DNA of 64,000 bases from JAFAXA01 sp963777325 (GTDB lineage: Bacteria > Pseudomonadota > Alphaproteobacteria > Acetobacterales > Acetobacteraceae), in NCBI GenBank assembly GCA_963777325.1, contig CAVZQE010000022.1, positions 744,001 through 808,000 on the forward strand, read 5' to 3'. Under the pieces are notes generated by a model. The model was not told the origin of the DNA. It ran no database searches and worked only from the letters and a program-made list of their open reading frames with translations. Shown one piece after another: positions 44,588 to 56,243 of this stretch; position 1 is the first letter of the stretch, and each line of letters starts with the position of its first letter. Position numbers and translations under genes: made by a program.

Positions 44588-44852
44588 TTGTGGATGTCCC
44601 TTTTGTTGTCCCTGGCTGGCCGGCCGGCCGGACGCGGCCAAGCTCTCCCCGACCGGGCCCGGCTCTCCCTCCGGTTCTAAGCCAACGCAGAGGCGCGGCG
44701 TTCGGGCGAGCAACACGGAAATTTGCCCGCGCTTGCCGCCTCCGCGCGGAACCGGCCCCGATGCAAAACGGCAGGCCGGGCGAGCGCGCCGGCGCTCTCC
44801 ATCCGGCTCCAAGGTGACAAGGGCCAAGCGGCTGGGCTACTCCCTCCCTGCC

Positions 44853-47507
<2,655 letters not shown>

Positions 47508-47873
47508 GGCTCGCGTGACGCCAGGGGCGCTTGACGATGAGCAGACTCTGAGCGAATAAGTATCCGCGACGGGCCGAGCCAAGTTTAGGGAGGAGGCGGG
47601 CAAGCGCAAAGTCGAGGCGCTGCCGACAGCTGCAAGACAACGCCCGTCGCAATTTAAGGCTCCTACTGGCGATTATCGATTGCCGTGGTTGAGCCCTCTC
47701 GCGCGACTTTATCACTGCCGTGAATGCGGAGAGTAGGGCGCGCAGTCAGCGACTGTCCACTTCCGGCCCCCGCTTCCGCGCGGGCGAGCACCGCAGGCAG
47801 GTCGGGGCGCGAACGACAATGTATGGTGCCGCCCCTTCTCCGACAGGGAGAGGGGGCGGCACCGCTCGTCAGG
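47508..47873. other. 366-base gene-free interval after alaS
   Basis: No reading frame with a recognisable product is seen between alaS and the convergent ferritin-like gene. The interval contains a strong hairpin at its right end (listed separately) and a lower-GC patch near 47540-47720. Confidence 0.6.
47825..47863. terminator. Strong hairpin between alaS and the ferritin-like gene
   Basis: GGTGCCGCCCC-TTCTCC and GGGAGA-GGGGGCGGCACC pair over about 17 bases with one bulge and a 4-base loop. It lies 11 bases beyond the stop of the DUF892 gene and can act as terminator for it and for alaS. No T run on either side. Confidence 0.6.
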
Positions 47874-48392
47874 TCAGCCGGACGTCTTGGCCGATTTCTC
47901 CTCTCCGGCCTCGGCGTTGACCTGTTCGGCGAGATCGGAGAGCAGGGCGTCGGCGCGCTTTTCCTCCTCGAGCGTCTCGTCGAGCAATTTCACGGCGTCC
48001 GACAGGCCGAGCTTGCCCGCCCAGGCTTTCAGCGTGCCGTAGCGGGCGATTTCGTAGTGCTCGACAGTCTGCGCGCAGCCGATCAGCACCGCGTCGGCGG
48101 CCCCGGTGCTGCCGAAATCCTCCAGATCCTCCTCCATCTCGGCGGTGATGCCCTGCATCGCCTCGCAGGTCTTGGAGCGCGCGGGCTTGCCGAGGATCTC
48201 GAACACCTGCGTCAGCCGTTCGACCTGATGCGCGCTCTCCTCGGCGTGGTTCTCGAAAGCTTCCTTGAGGTCGGACGCCTTGGCGGCCTTGGCCGATTTC
48301 TTCAGCGCGCGCACGGATTGCTTCTCGGCGTAGAAGATGTCCTTTAGCGTCTCGTAGAAGGCATCGGACAGGGTCTTTTCCCTTGCGGGCAT
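47874..48392 (-). CDS. DUF892/YciE-type ferritin-like protein
   Basis: Protein of 172 residues from the four-helix DUF892 (YciE/YciF) family, whose members bind a di-metal site and are linked to general stress responses. Key stretches: DIFYAEKQSVRALKK, AFENHAEESAHQVERL, and QTVEHYEIARYGTLKAWAG with metal-site Glu/His residues. Ribosome site AGGAGCG precedes the ATG. The C-terminal tail is Lys/Glu rich. Confidence 0.9.
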   Translation of the reverse strand: MPAREKTLSDAFYETLKDIFYAEKQSVRALKKSAKAAKASDLKEAFENHAEESAHQVERLTQVFEILGKPARSKTCEAMQGITAEMEEDLEDFGSTGAADAVLIGCAQTVEHYEIARYGTLKAWAGKLGLSDAVKLLDETLEEEKRADALLSDLAEQVNAEAGEEKSAKTSG

Positions 48393-48547
48393 GATTTCGC
48401 TCCTGGTTTGCGCGCGTGCAACGCGGCGAGAGGCGAAAGGTGCCATCACGGATGACTTGATCGGCCCGCTTCTTGGGTGCAACTAGGGGTTGCCGGTGGG
48501 CCGGGTTCGCGGCGACCGTAGCTCCTGTTAAGGAAGCGAGTCGTCGC

Positions 48548-50115
48548 ATGATCCGTGGCGGGCTGTTCACGCGGTTCTTTCTCGAAGACGGCATCCAGGG
48601 GACGGCGGCATACCGGGCGCTCGATCCGGTGCGGGTCGTGGCGTTCGCCGACGCGGTGCGCGGGCGGTGGGCAAATCTCGCGCGTATGCGGCGGCCGACC
48701 GAGGCGGAGACCGAGGACGAATTCATCTTCCCCGTGCTCGACCTGCTGGACTGGCAGTATCTGAGGCAGCAGGAGCCGGGGCGCGGGCGGCGCGACATCG
48801 CCGACGCGCTGCTGTTTCTGGACGGGGCGGCGAAGGACCGGGCGCGGCCCGTCGCCTCGGCCGAGCGGTTCCGGCATGGCGTCGTCGTGGTCGAGAACGA
48901 GGCGCGCGAGACGCCGCTCGACCGGGCGAGCGGCAAGGGCGAAACGCCGTCCTCGCAGATCCTCCGCTATCTCGGCCGGCCGAGGGGCAGTCCGGCGGCG
49001 CCGTGCGCTGGGGCCTGCTGACCAGCGGCCGGTTCTGGCGTCTCTCTGGGCGAACGCGCGCGCCAAGGCCGAAGGGTTCGTCGAACTCGACCTGCCGGCA
49101 CTGATCGGGACGCTGCCGCCGCCCGTGCCGGAGGGCGCGCCGCCGGACCACTGGCTGCGGGTGTTCCTGCTGCTGTTCGGCCGCGACGCCCTGGTTCCGC
49201 ACGGGGCTGCGGGCAGGACGTTCCTCGACGACGCCTTGGCCGAGGGGCGGCACTACGAACAGCGGATCACGGCCGCGCTGTCGCGCATCGTGTTCGACGA
49301 GGTGTTTCCGGGGATTGATCCGGGCCGTCGCGCGCGAAGCATCGCCCGCGCAACGAACCGACCCGGCATGGCTGGAACAGGCGCGCGAGGCGTCGCTCAG
49401 GCTGCTGTATCGCCTGCTGTTCCTGCTCTCCGCCGAGGACCGCGACCTGCTGCCGGTGCGGCGCGAAGGCTACGCCGCATACAGCCTGCGCGGCCCGCGC
49501 GAGGAAGCCGCCGAGATCGTCGATCGGAAACGCACGCTGTCGGCGCGGGCGCGTACGTGGTGGCCCCGGCTCACCGCGCTGTTCGCGGCCATCGCGCAGG
49601 GCGACGCCAGCATGGGGCTGCCGCCCTACAGCGGCTTCGCGCCTCTGTTGCTTGCGAACTTGAATGCATCGGTTCTCGACTTCGTTGCCCGCCAGAAGAT
49701 TCAGGTAGCCACCCTCAACCTCTACATCGTCGAACAACTCCCCTTTGTCCCGCCCTCCGCCTTCGCCCGCCGTTTCGGGACCAAGAGCGCCGAGCAGATC
49801 GTGCGCGAGGACGTGCTCTGGCTCACCTACACGGCGCGTGACATGGAGGCCTTTGCCCGCGATCAGGGCTACGCGGGGCCGCCGTTCGCGTGGGACGAGG
49901 GAGGACCGCCTGCGCCGCCGCGCCCGGCTGGATGCGCTGTTCTTCCTGCTCTACGGCCTCGACCGGGACGACGCCGAGAATGTGCTCGGCACCTCCCAAT
50001 CGTCCGCCGCGAGGAGGAGGCGCGCTTCAAGGGCCGGTTCCGCTCGCGCGACCTGATCCTCGGCTACATGGCGGCGCTTGCCGCCGGCAATCCGGATGCG
50101 GCCGTCGCCGGCTGA
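48548..50115 (+). pseudogene. Decayed Eco57I-like restriction-modification gene
   Basis: Remnant of a type IIG-like restriction-methylase. The reading must jump frame near 48985, 49045, 49315, 49900 and 49995 to keep homology. Order along the gene: N-terminal nuclease-like part (MIRGGLFTRFFLEDGIQG), SGGAVRWGLLTSGRFW, LLFLLSAEDRDLLPV and the AIAQGDASMGLPPYSG segment, then directly LLANLNASVLDFVARQKI from the target-recognition end, then LTYTARDMEAFARDQGYAGP, RARLDALFFLLYGLDRDDAE and FKGRFRSRDLILGYMAALAA. The DNA methylase core with NPPY/F motifs between is missing, so there was an internal deletion near 49640. Next to tRNA-Ser and an HNH-like gene, it may be what remains of an integrated island. 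Confidence 0.85.
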
Positions 50116-50150
50116 GCGCGGATGGGGTGAGGTTGCGTCGCGGCCCGCGA

Positions 50151-50660
50151 TCAGGGCGCTTGCCGTCCGGCGAAGGCGGGATCGGAGGGGCGCGGCAATC
50201 GGGATGCTTCTCGCCGTGTGACCCACGCCTTGCGGGCGCCTTCGTGAAGCCGGCGGGACCGGATCGCCGTCGGGCCATTCTTCACGACGGCACGGGCGAT
50301 CATCAGCATGTCGTCGTCGCTGCCGCTGCCCCGGAGCCCGTTCACGCCGAGCAGAACGACGCGGACGTTTCCGCGCGTGTAGCCATCGGATGCGTGCATG
50401 CGATCGATCGACGGGATGGTCGGGCCATAGGCGGCCGCGCTGCCGCACCAGAATGGCAGGCCGGTGATCGCGCAGCGATAGTTCTGCCTCCGCAGGATCT
50501 CCATGATTTCGTCCAGCGTGACCTCGACCACCGCCGGGTTCGCCTTCTTCGCCTGCCGCCGCCGGGCGAGGCCGATCGCGCCCCGCATCGAGCGGCGCAG
50601 GCGGTCGATATCAGCGGGATCGGCCAATTCAGGCCCTTGCGAGGTCGGTTCACGCGCCAT
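50151..50660 (-). CDS. HNH-like endonuclease
   Basis: Protein of 169 residues with the HNH-nuclease core CAITGLPF and SIDRMHASDGYTRGNVR, then LLGVNGLRG, resembling small phage or mobile-element nucleases. A zinc site is only partly preserved. Start was set at the ATG before ADPADIDRLRRSMRG; it may instead begin further upstream. It lies beside tRNA-Ser and the decayed restriction gene, likely part of the same former island. Confidence 0.65.
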   Translation of the reverse strand: MAREPTSQGPELADPADIDRLRRSMRGAIGLARRRQAKKANPAVVEVTLDEIMEILRRQNYRCAITGLPFWCGSAAAYGPTIPSIDRMHASDGYTRGNVRVVLLGVNGLRGSGSDDDMLMIARAVVKNGPTAIRSRRLHEGARKAWVTRREASRLPRPSDPAFAGRQAP

Positions 50661-50712
50661 CCGGAGAAGATGCACGCGCGCGGTTAAAACTCCCTTCGCG
50701 CGCTTGCCGGCG

Positions 50713-50799
50713 CGGATGGGGTGGGATTCGAACCCACGGTGCGCTTGCACGCACGGCGGTTTTCAAGACCGCTGCCTTAAACCGCTCGGCCACCCATCC
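50713..50799 (-). tRNA. tRNA-Ser (anticodon UGA)
   Basis: Folds into the long-variable-arm cloverleaf of tRNA-Ser. The acceptor stem GGATGGG pairs with CCCATCC, the T arm is GTGGG-TTCGAAT-CCCAC, the anticodon loop CTTGAAA gives anticodon TGA, which reads UCA and other UCN codons. Discriminator is G; CCA is not encoded. Length 87 bases. Confidence 0.95.
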
Positions 50800-50910
50800 C
50801 GCGCGCCCCGGAGGCTAGCCGGCCTCCCCGAACGCGGCAACCGGCGGCTGTCCGCGTTGTAATCCATTGCCGATTGCCCGCGACTCGCGCGACGTGCGAG
50901 AGAGCGCCGT

Positions 50911-51885
50911 ATGCTCAACCGCCGTTCCCTCCTCCGCGCCAGCGCAGCCGCCGCCTCGCTCGCCGCGCTGCCCGCACGCGCGGCGTCTGGCTCGTTCGAC
51001 GCCTTCACCCGGCAGGTGATCGCCGACGCCGAGCGTCACGGCATCTCGCCGTCGGTGCTATCGCAGGCCTTCGCGGGCGTGCAGCCGAACGCGCGCGTGA
51101 TTGAGCTCGACCATAAGCAGCCCGAGTTCACGATGACCTGGGACCAGTATTTGTCCCGCGTCGTCTCGCCGCAGCGGGTCGTGGACGGGCGCGACAACTA
51201 CCGGCGCAACGCCCGCCTGCTCGGCGCGATCGGGAGCCGGTACGGGGTCGATCCGGGCGTCGTGCTCGGCATTTGGGGGCTCGAATCGAACTTCGGGACC
51301 AAGACCGGCAGCTTCGGCGTCGTCGAGGCGCTGGCGACGCTCGCCTGGGAGGGACGGCGCGCCGCCTTCTTCCGGTCGCAGCTGATGGACAGCCTTGCGA
51401 TCCTGAACGCCGGCGACGTGACGCCCGCGCGCATGACCGGCAGCTGGGCGGGCGCCATGGGCCAGCCGCAATTCATGCCGGACAGCTATCTCCGCTACGC
51501 GGTCGATTTCGACGGCGACGGCAGGCGGGACATCTGGGCCAGCCGGGCGGACGCGCTCGCCTCGATCGCCAACTACCTCGCCCGCTCGGGCTGGCGGCAA
51601 GGCGAGCCCTGGGGCCAGCCCGTGCGCGTGCCGCCCGGCTTCGGCGCGACCGATACAGGGCGCGACCGGAGCCGCCCGCTCGGCGAGTGGATGCGGCTCG
51701 GCGTCAGGCGGGCGGACGGCTCCGCGTTCGGTCGCGCGGATGTGCCGGGCGCGGTCGTCCTGCCGGACGGTCCGGGCGGCGAGGCATTCATGGTGTACCG
51801 GAACTTCGCCGCGATCCGGCGCTACAATCCGTCCGATTTCTACGCGCTCGCGGTCGGCCTGCTCGGGGACGCCGTTGCCGCGTGA
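50911..51885 (+). CDS. Lytic murein transglycosylase (MltB family)
   Basis: Cleaves peptidoglycan glycan strands with formation of 1,6-anhydro ends. The 324-residue protein has a Tat-like signal (NRRSLLRASAAAASLAALPARA). Catalytic Glu125 is in GIWGLESNFG, and GSWAGAMGQPQFMPDSYLRYA and SIANYLARSGWR are typical. The stop overlaps the RlpA-like gene start. First in a cell-wall gene row ending with mepA. Confidence 0.9.
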   Translation: MLNRRSLLRASAAAASLAALPARAASGSFDAFTRQVIADAERHGISPSVLSQAFAGVQPNARVIELDHKQPEFTMTWDQYLSRVVSPQRVVDGRDNYRRNARLLGAIGSRYGVDPGVVLGIWGLESNFGTKTGSFGVVEALATLAWEGRRAAFFRSQLMDSLAILNAGDVTPARMTGSWAGAMGQPQFMPDSYLRYAVDFDGDGRRDIWASRADALASIANYLARSGWRQGEPWGQPVRVPPGFGATDTGRDRSRPLGEWMRLGVRRADGSAFGRADVPGAVVLPDGPGGEAFMVYRNFAAIRRYNPSDFYALAVGLLGDAVAA

Positions 51886-52766
51886 AGCGCAGCGCCGCCG
51901 TGTCGCTGCTGCTGACGCTCGGCGGCTGCTTCGGACACGCGCCGACACCGCCCGCGCGGCCGCATTATGTGCTCGGGGGCGCCTATGAGGCGGACGGCGC
52001 GTGGTACTACCCGAGCGCGCGCTATGCCGGCGAGGAGACGGGGCTCGCGATGATCGAGGGGGCGCGACTCGACGGAACGCTGACGGCGGACGGCGAGGCG
52101 TTCGACCCGACGGCGCTCGCAGCGGCGCACCAGACCTTGCAGCTGCCCGCGATCGCCCGGCTGACGAACCTGGAGACCGGCAGCCAGGCCGTCGTGCGGA
52201 TCAACGACCGGGGGCCGGCGCGGCCGGACCGCTTCCTCGCCGTCACGCCCCGCGCGGCGGCGTTGCTTCGCTTCCCGTCCGGCGGCGTCGCCCGCGTCCG
52301 GCTGGAATTGCTGCCGGCCGAGGGCCACGCGGCCGTGGACGCGCTCGGCGGTGCGCCGGAGGAGCGGATCGCGATCGCCCCGGCCCCGCGCGAAGCGGTG
52401 CTGGCTGCCGATCTGCCGTCGGCGGGCATGCCGGCGCGCGCGGCCGGTCCCGTCCCGGCCGCCAAGGCCGTCATCGCCCCGGCCATCGCGCCGCCGCCGC
52501 TGCGTCTGCCCGAGCAGGTTGCGCAGGTGCCGCCCGAGCCGGGCGCGCTCTGGATCGATCTCGGCCGGTTCAGCCAGCTCTCATCCGCCCGCCTGCAGGC
52601 GCGGCGGGCGCCGGCGCTCGCCCCGGCCATCGAGCGAGAGCGGCGCGGGCGCGAGGAGGCCTATCACGTCCATGCCGGACCCTTCGCGACGGTTGCCGCC
52701 GCGGATGCGGCGTTCGCCCGGGCGCGCCGGGCGGGAGTGAGCGATGCGCGCATCGTCGTCGAATAG
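51882..52766 (+). CDS. rlpA: RlpA-like septal lipoprotein
   Basis: Predicted lipoprotein of 294 residues with the lipobox LGGC and the RlpA double-psi barrel (TADGEAFDPTALAAAHQTL, VVRINDRGP). RlpA cleaves naked glycan strands at the septum in some species. The end resembles a SPOR domain that binds naked glycan (residues 220-294). The GTG start overlaps the MltB-like stop by four bases. Confidence 0.85.
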   Translation: MKRSAAVSLLLTLGGCFGHAPTPPARPHYVLGGAYEADGAWYYPSARYAGEETGLAMIEGARLDGTLTADGEAFDPTALAAAHQTLQLPAIARLTNLETGSQAVVRINDRGPARPDRFLAVTPRAAALLRFPSGGVARVRLELLPAEGHAAVDALGGAPEERIAIAPAPREAVLAADLPSAGMPARAAGPVPAAKAVIAPAIAPPPLRLPEQVAQVPPEPGALWIDLGRFSQLSSARLQARRAPALAPAIERERRGREEAYHVHAGPFATVAAADAAFARARRAGVSDARIVVE

Positions 52767-52778
52767 GAGAGAGGTTCC

Positions 52779-54002
52779 ATGCTGACCCGTCGCGCGGCGC
52801 TCGTCGCCGGCCTCACCACCTCCGTCGCCGCGCTCGCTCTCGCCGGACCGGACGCGCGCGCCGCCGGGCGGCACGGCGGCAGGGCGCGGCAAGCCGAGAA
52901 GACGCAGCCGGGGACGGGTTCGCCCGCGCAGACGCCGGTCGGGCCGGTCGACACGGCGGCGAAATGGGCGTTCATCATGGACTACACGAGCGGCGCGACC
53001 CTGCTCGAAAAGGACGCGAACGTGCCCATGCCGCCCTCCTCGATGACCAAGCTGATGACCGCCTACATCGTCTACGGCGCGCTCAAGAGCGGCAAGCTGA
53101 AGCTGACCGATCAGCTGCCCGTCAGCGAGCACGCCTGGCGCATGGGCGGCTCCAAGATGTTCGTCCAGGTCGGCACCACCGTCCCGGTCGAGGATCTGAT
53201 CCGGGGCATGATCGTGCAGTCCGGCAACGACGCCTGCCTCGTGCTCGCCGAGGGCATCGCGGGATCGGAGCAGCAATTCGTCGAGCTGATGAACCAGAAG
53301 GCCAAGGAGATCGGCCTCACGCAGTCGCATTTCACCAACGCGACCGGCTGGCCCGATCCGGAGCTGCGCATGTCGGCCCGCGACATCGCGACTCTCGCGG
53401 CCCGTATCATCCAGGATTTTCCGGACTACTATCACTACGATTCCGAAAAGACATTCACCTATAACGGGATCACGCAGGGCAACCGCAATCCGCTGGTGCA
53501 GAAGGGCACGGCCGACGGGCTCAAGACCGGCCACACGGACGCGGGCGGCTACGGTCTCGTCGGCAGCAGCGAGCGCAACGGGCGGCGCGTGATCGAGGTG
53601 CTGAACGGCATGACTTCCATGCACCAGCGGGCCGAGGAATCCGAGCGGCTGATGGAGTGGGCGTTCCGCGAATTCGAGGACGTGACCCTGTTCACGGCCG
53701 GCGACGTGGTCGAGCACGCGCCGGTCTGGCTCGGCGCCGAGCCCAGCGTGCCGCTGGTCGGCGGGCGGAACCTGGTCGTGACCTTGCCCCGGGGCTGGCG
53801 CAAGAACGCGACGGTGCAGGTGACGTACGACAGCCCGATCCTCGCGCCGGTGACGCGCGGCGACGCGCTCGGCAAGCTCACGATCTCCGGCAAGGGCGTG
53901 CCGCCGGTCGAAGCGACGCTGCTCGCGGGCGCGGACGTGCCGAAGCTCGGCTTGCCGGGCCGAGCCATGGCGGTGCTGTCGCACTACGTATCCGGAAGCT
54001 GA
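52779..54002 (+). CDS. D-alanyl-D-alanine carboxypeptidase (PBP5/6 type)
   Basis: Penicillin-binding protein of 407 residues that trims peptidoglycan pentapeptides. Signal sequence at residues 1-29, then a linker. Serine-protease motifs: SMTK with Ser88/Lys91, SGN at 148-150, KTG in GLKTGHT. The C-terminal extension has a beta-rich domain with an amphipathic end. Its stop adjoins the thymidylate kinase frame. Confidence 0.93.
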   Translation: MLTRRAALVAGLTTSVAALALAGPDARAAGRHGGRARQAEKTQPGTGSPAQTPVGPVDTAAKWAFIMDYTSGATLLEKDANVPMPPSSMTKLMTAYIVYGALKSGKLKLTDQLPVSEHAWRMGGSKMFVQVGTTVPVEDLIRGMIVQSGNDACLVLAEGIAGSEQQFVELMNQKAKEIGLTQSHFTNATGWPDPELRMSARDIATLAARIIQDFPDYYHYDSEKTFTYNGITQGNRNPLVQKGTADGLKTGHTDAGGYGLVGSSERNGRRVIEVLNGMTSMHQRAEESERLMEWAFREFEDVTLFTAGDVVEHAPVWLGAEPSVPLVGGRNLVVTLPRGWRKNATVQVTYDSPILAPVTRGDALGKLTISGKGVPPVEATLLAGADVPKLGLPGRAMAVLSHYVSGS

Positions 54003-54615
54003 GCCGACGCAGGCCCGGTTCATCACGCTGGAGGGCGGCGAGGGGGCGGGCAAGTCCACCCAGGCCCGCCTGCTCGCCTCGGCGCTGCAAGAGCGCGGCG
54101 TGCCGGTCCTGCTCACCCGCGAGCCGGGCGGCGCGCCCGGCGCCGAGCGGCTGCGGGGGCTGCTGTTGTCGGGCGAGACGGCGTGGTCGCCGATGGCCGA
54201 GACGCTGCTGCATTTCGCCGCACGCGCCGAACATGTGGAGCGCGCCATTCGCCCGGCGCTCGCGGCGGGGCAGTGGGTGGTGTGCGACCGCTTCACGGAC
54301 TCGACGCTCGCCTATCAGGGCTACGGCCAGGGCGCCGATCTCGGCATGATCCGTGCGCTCGGGGCGATGATCGGGCTCGCCCCGGATCTGACGCTCGTGC
54401 TCGACGTGTCGGAGGCGGTCGGCGCGGCGCGGCGCGCGTCGCGTCCCGGCGGAAGCGACCGCTACGAGCGTCTGCCGCCCGCGTTCCATGCGCGCGTGCG
54501 CGCGGGCTTCCGAGCGATCGCGGACGCCGAACCCGGGCGCTGCACGCTGATCCCGGCCGACGGCGACGTTTCCTTGGTGCACGCGGCGATCCTGCGCGCG
54601 GTCTCGCTCCGCTGA
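54001..54615 (+). CDS. tmk: Thymidylate kinase, start codon not found
   Basis: Phosphorylates dTMP to dTDP for DNA synthesis. The P-loop GGEGAGKST and the LTREPGG, DRFTDSTLAYQG and LDVSEAVGAARR segments are in place and the total of about 200 codons fits the family. No ATG, GTG or TTG occurs in frame between the P-loop and at least 120 bases upstream; the first GTG at 54100 lies behind the P-loop. Translation may begin at a rare codon such as ATC (54022) or CTG (54028), or follow a shift from the dacA-like reading frame, or the sequence may contain an error. The 5' boundary given is only the first in-frame codon after the previous stop. Ends in a TGATG overlap with mepA. Confidence 0.72.
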   Translation, partial: EPTQARFITLEGGEGAGKSTQARLLASALQERGVPVLLTREPGGAPGAERLRGLLLSGETAWSPMAETLLHFAARAEHVERAIRPALAAGQWVVCDRFTDSTLAYQGYGQGADLGMIRALGAMIGLAPDLTLVLDVSEAVGAARRASRPGGSDRYERLPPAFHARVRAGFRAIADAEPGRCTLIPADGDVSLVHAAILRAVSLR

Positions 54616-55454
54616 TGCCGCGCTGGATTTTCGGTGCGGCGATTTCGGCTGCCGCGCTGGCCTGGGCGGTTGCGTGCGGCGCCGCTTCCGTGCCGGACGA
54701 GGAGGGGCCGGCGCCGGGTCCGGTCCGCGTCATCGGCGGCAACGCGGCGGGCTGCATCGCGGGTGCCGTCGAACTGCCGCCGCAGGGTCCGGGATTTCAG
54801 GAAATCCGCATCGGCCGCAGCACCTTCTGGGGCCATCCGCGCACGATCGCCGCCCTCGAATTGCTCGCGCGGGAGGCGAAGCAAGCGGGACTGCCCGACC
54901 TGTATATCAACGATATCGGCGAGCCACGCGGCGGGCCGATCCCGGGCCATGCCGGGCACGAACTCGGGCTTGAGGCGGATGTCTGGCTGGACGTGACGCC
55001 GAAGCCGGACCTGCCTCCGGCGATGCGCGAAGATCTGGACCCGCCCAGCGTCGTCGCGCCGGACGGACGCCGCGTCGATCCGGGCGTCTGGCGGCCGGCG
55101 CACGCGACGCTGTTGCGCCTTGCGGCGGGATTGCCCGGCGTCGAGCGCATCTTCGTCAACCCGGCGATCAAGCGCGAATTATGCGAGACCACCGGCGGCG
55201 ACCGGCGCTGGCTCAGGCTGATCCGGCCCTGGTACGGGCACGCCTCGCATTTCCATATCCGCTTCCGCTGCCCGCCCGATCAGGCGGCGTGCCTGGAGCC
55301 GCCGCCGATTCCGCCAGGCGATGGCTGCGACGCAACGCTGCAATGGTGGTTCGACCGGCTCGACCATCCGGCCGCGCCGCCGCCGCCCAAGCCGCCGCCG
55401 CCGCTCCCCGCCGCGTGCGGTGCGATCATGGCCGCCCCGCCCGACGCTCGGTAA
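54615..55454 (+). CDS. mepA: Penicillin-insensitive murein endopeptidase
   Basis: Zinc peptidase of the LAS family that cuts peptide cross-links in peptidoglycan; 279 residues. Signal-like N terminus (MPRWIFGAAISAAALAWAVA). Metal-ligand stretches are visible: GHAGHELGLEADVWLDV and PWYGHASHFHIRFRCP. The end is proline-rich. It joins the wall gene row (mltB-like, rlpA, dacA-like). Confidence 0.9.
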   Translation: MPRWIFGAAISAAALAWAVACGAASVPDEEGPAPGPVRVIGGNAAGCIAGAVELPPQGPGFQEIRIGRSTFWGHPRTIAALELLAREAKQAGLPDLYINDIGEPRGGPIPGHAGHELGLEADVWLDVTPKPDLPPAMREDLDPPSVVAPDGRRVDPGVWRPAHATLLRLAAGLPGVERIFVNPAIKRELCETTGGDRRWLRLIRPWYGHASHFHIRFRCPPDQAACLEPPPIPPGDGCDATLQWWFDRLDHPAAPPPPKPPPPLPAACGAIMAAPPDAR

Positions 55455-55609
55455 GCCTGGCCATGGTCAACGACGCGGACGCTGGGCTGTAACGTAGCTC
55501 ACATCTTGGCCGAGAAATTTTGCGATAGCGCCCAAAACGGCCGGAGCTGTTGAAAAAAGGGCGGAGCGGTCCGTCCCGCTTCTTGAGAGAAAATCGAGAA
55601 CGGGAGAGC

Positions 55610-55626
55610 CTATAGCGCCGCTATAG
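55610..55626. promoter_or_regulatory. Operator 1 of the TetR operon
   Basis: CTATAGCG-C-CGCTATAG is a perfect 8-bp inverted repeat around one base, 33 bases before the TetR start. It is the reverse complement of operator 2. Probable binding site for the TetR protein encoded directly downstream. Confidence 0.75.
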
Positions 55627-55634
55627 ACGGCGCC

Positions 55635-55651
55635 CTATAGCGGCGCTATAG
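55635..55651. promoter_or_regulatory. Operator 2 of the TetR operon
   Basis: CTATAGCG-G-CGCTATAG, a second perfect palindrome whose centre lies 25 bases from that of operator 1. It ends seven bases before the TetR ATG and could block both transcription and ribosome binding if occupied. Palindromic length and placement fit autoregulated TetR genes. Confidence 0.75.
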
Positions 55652-55658
55652 GCCTGGG

Positions 55659-56243
55659 ATGAGCACGCGCGAGATCATACTGCTTTCAGCCCTCGGTATC
55701 CTGGAACGGGAAGGAGCCGAGCAGTTTTCGACGCGCGCGGTGTGCGCGCTAGCGAACGTCACAGCACCGACCCTGTATCACCACTTTGGCAGTGCCGACG
55801 GGCTTCTAAGCGAGACACTTGCTGAAGCGTTCCGACAGTTCATCGAGAGGAAAGAGACTGCCGCGCAGTCGTCCGACCCCGAGATGGCGCTAAAGGAGGG
55901 CTGGGACGATTACGTCCGCTTCGCTGCCGAGCGCCCGCGCCTTTATGCAGCGATGCTCGGCCGTGTCCTGTCGGGCGCTGACATACCAGCTGCCAAACAG
56001 GGTTTTGCGCTGCTTAGGCAACGCGTCGCGGCCATCGCTGCTGCGGATCGACTTACCATCACGCTCGAGAACGCGGTTCAGCTTGCCTGGGCTTCGGCGA
56101 ACGCTGCCGCCCTGCTGTACGTGCCAGTCGCGCTCGACGGGATGACGAAACCCGAAGTTCCCAACAATCCCGTTGTCGAGAGCCTGCGGGACCACGCCCT
56201 TCGCGCCATCTGCGACAGCCAGCCTCAAGGAGAGGATCATTGA
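55659..56243 (+). CDS. TetR family transcriptional regulator
   Basis: Regulator of 194 residues. The helix-turn-helix is at residues 24-43 (STRAVCALANVTAPTLYHHF). The C-terminal ligand domain is all helical and not informative on the ligand. Two palindromes precede its start, suggesting self-control. The stop overlaps the TTG start of the epimerase gene. GC is clearly lower than in the flanking cell-wall genes. Confidence 0.9.
   Translation: MSTREIILLSALGILEREGAEQFSTRAVCALANVTAPTLYHHFGSADGLLSETLAEAFRQFIERKETAAQSSDPEMALKEGWDDYVRFAAERPRLYAAMLGRVLSGADIPAAKQGFALLRQRVAAIAAADRLTITLENAVQLAWASANAAALLYVPVALDGMTKPEVPNNPVVESLRDHALRAICDSQPQGEDH

Noticed and set aside
50151..50660. Considered as a Cas or toxin gene because of the island context
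   Set aside because: The CAITG...SIDR...GYTRGNVR pattern fits an HNH-type nuclease, and no CRISPR repeats or antitoxin partner were seen.
55455..55660. CRISPR-like or integration-repeat reading of the TATAGCG repeats
   Set aside because: Only two palindromic copies in opposite orientation directly before a TetR start; operator sites explain them better.
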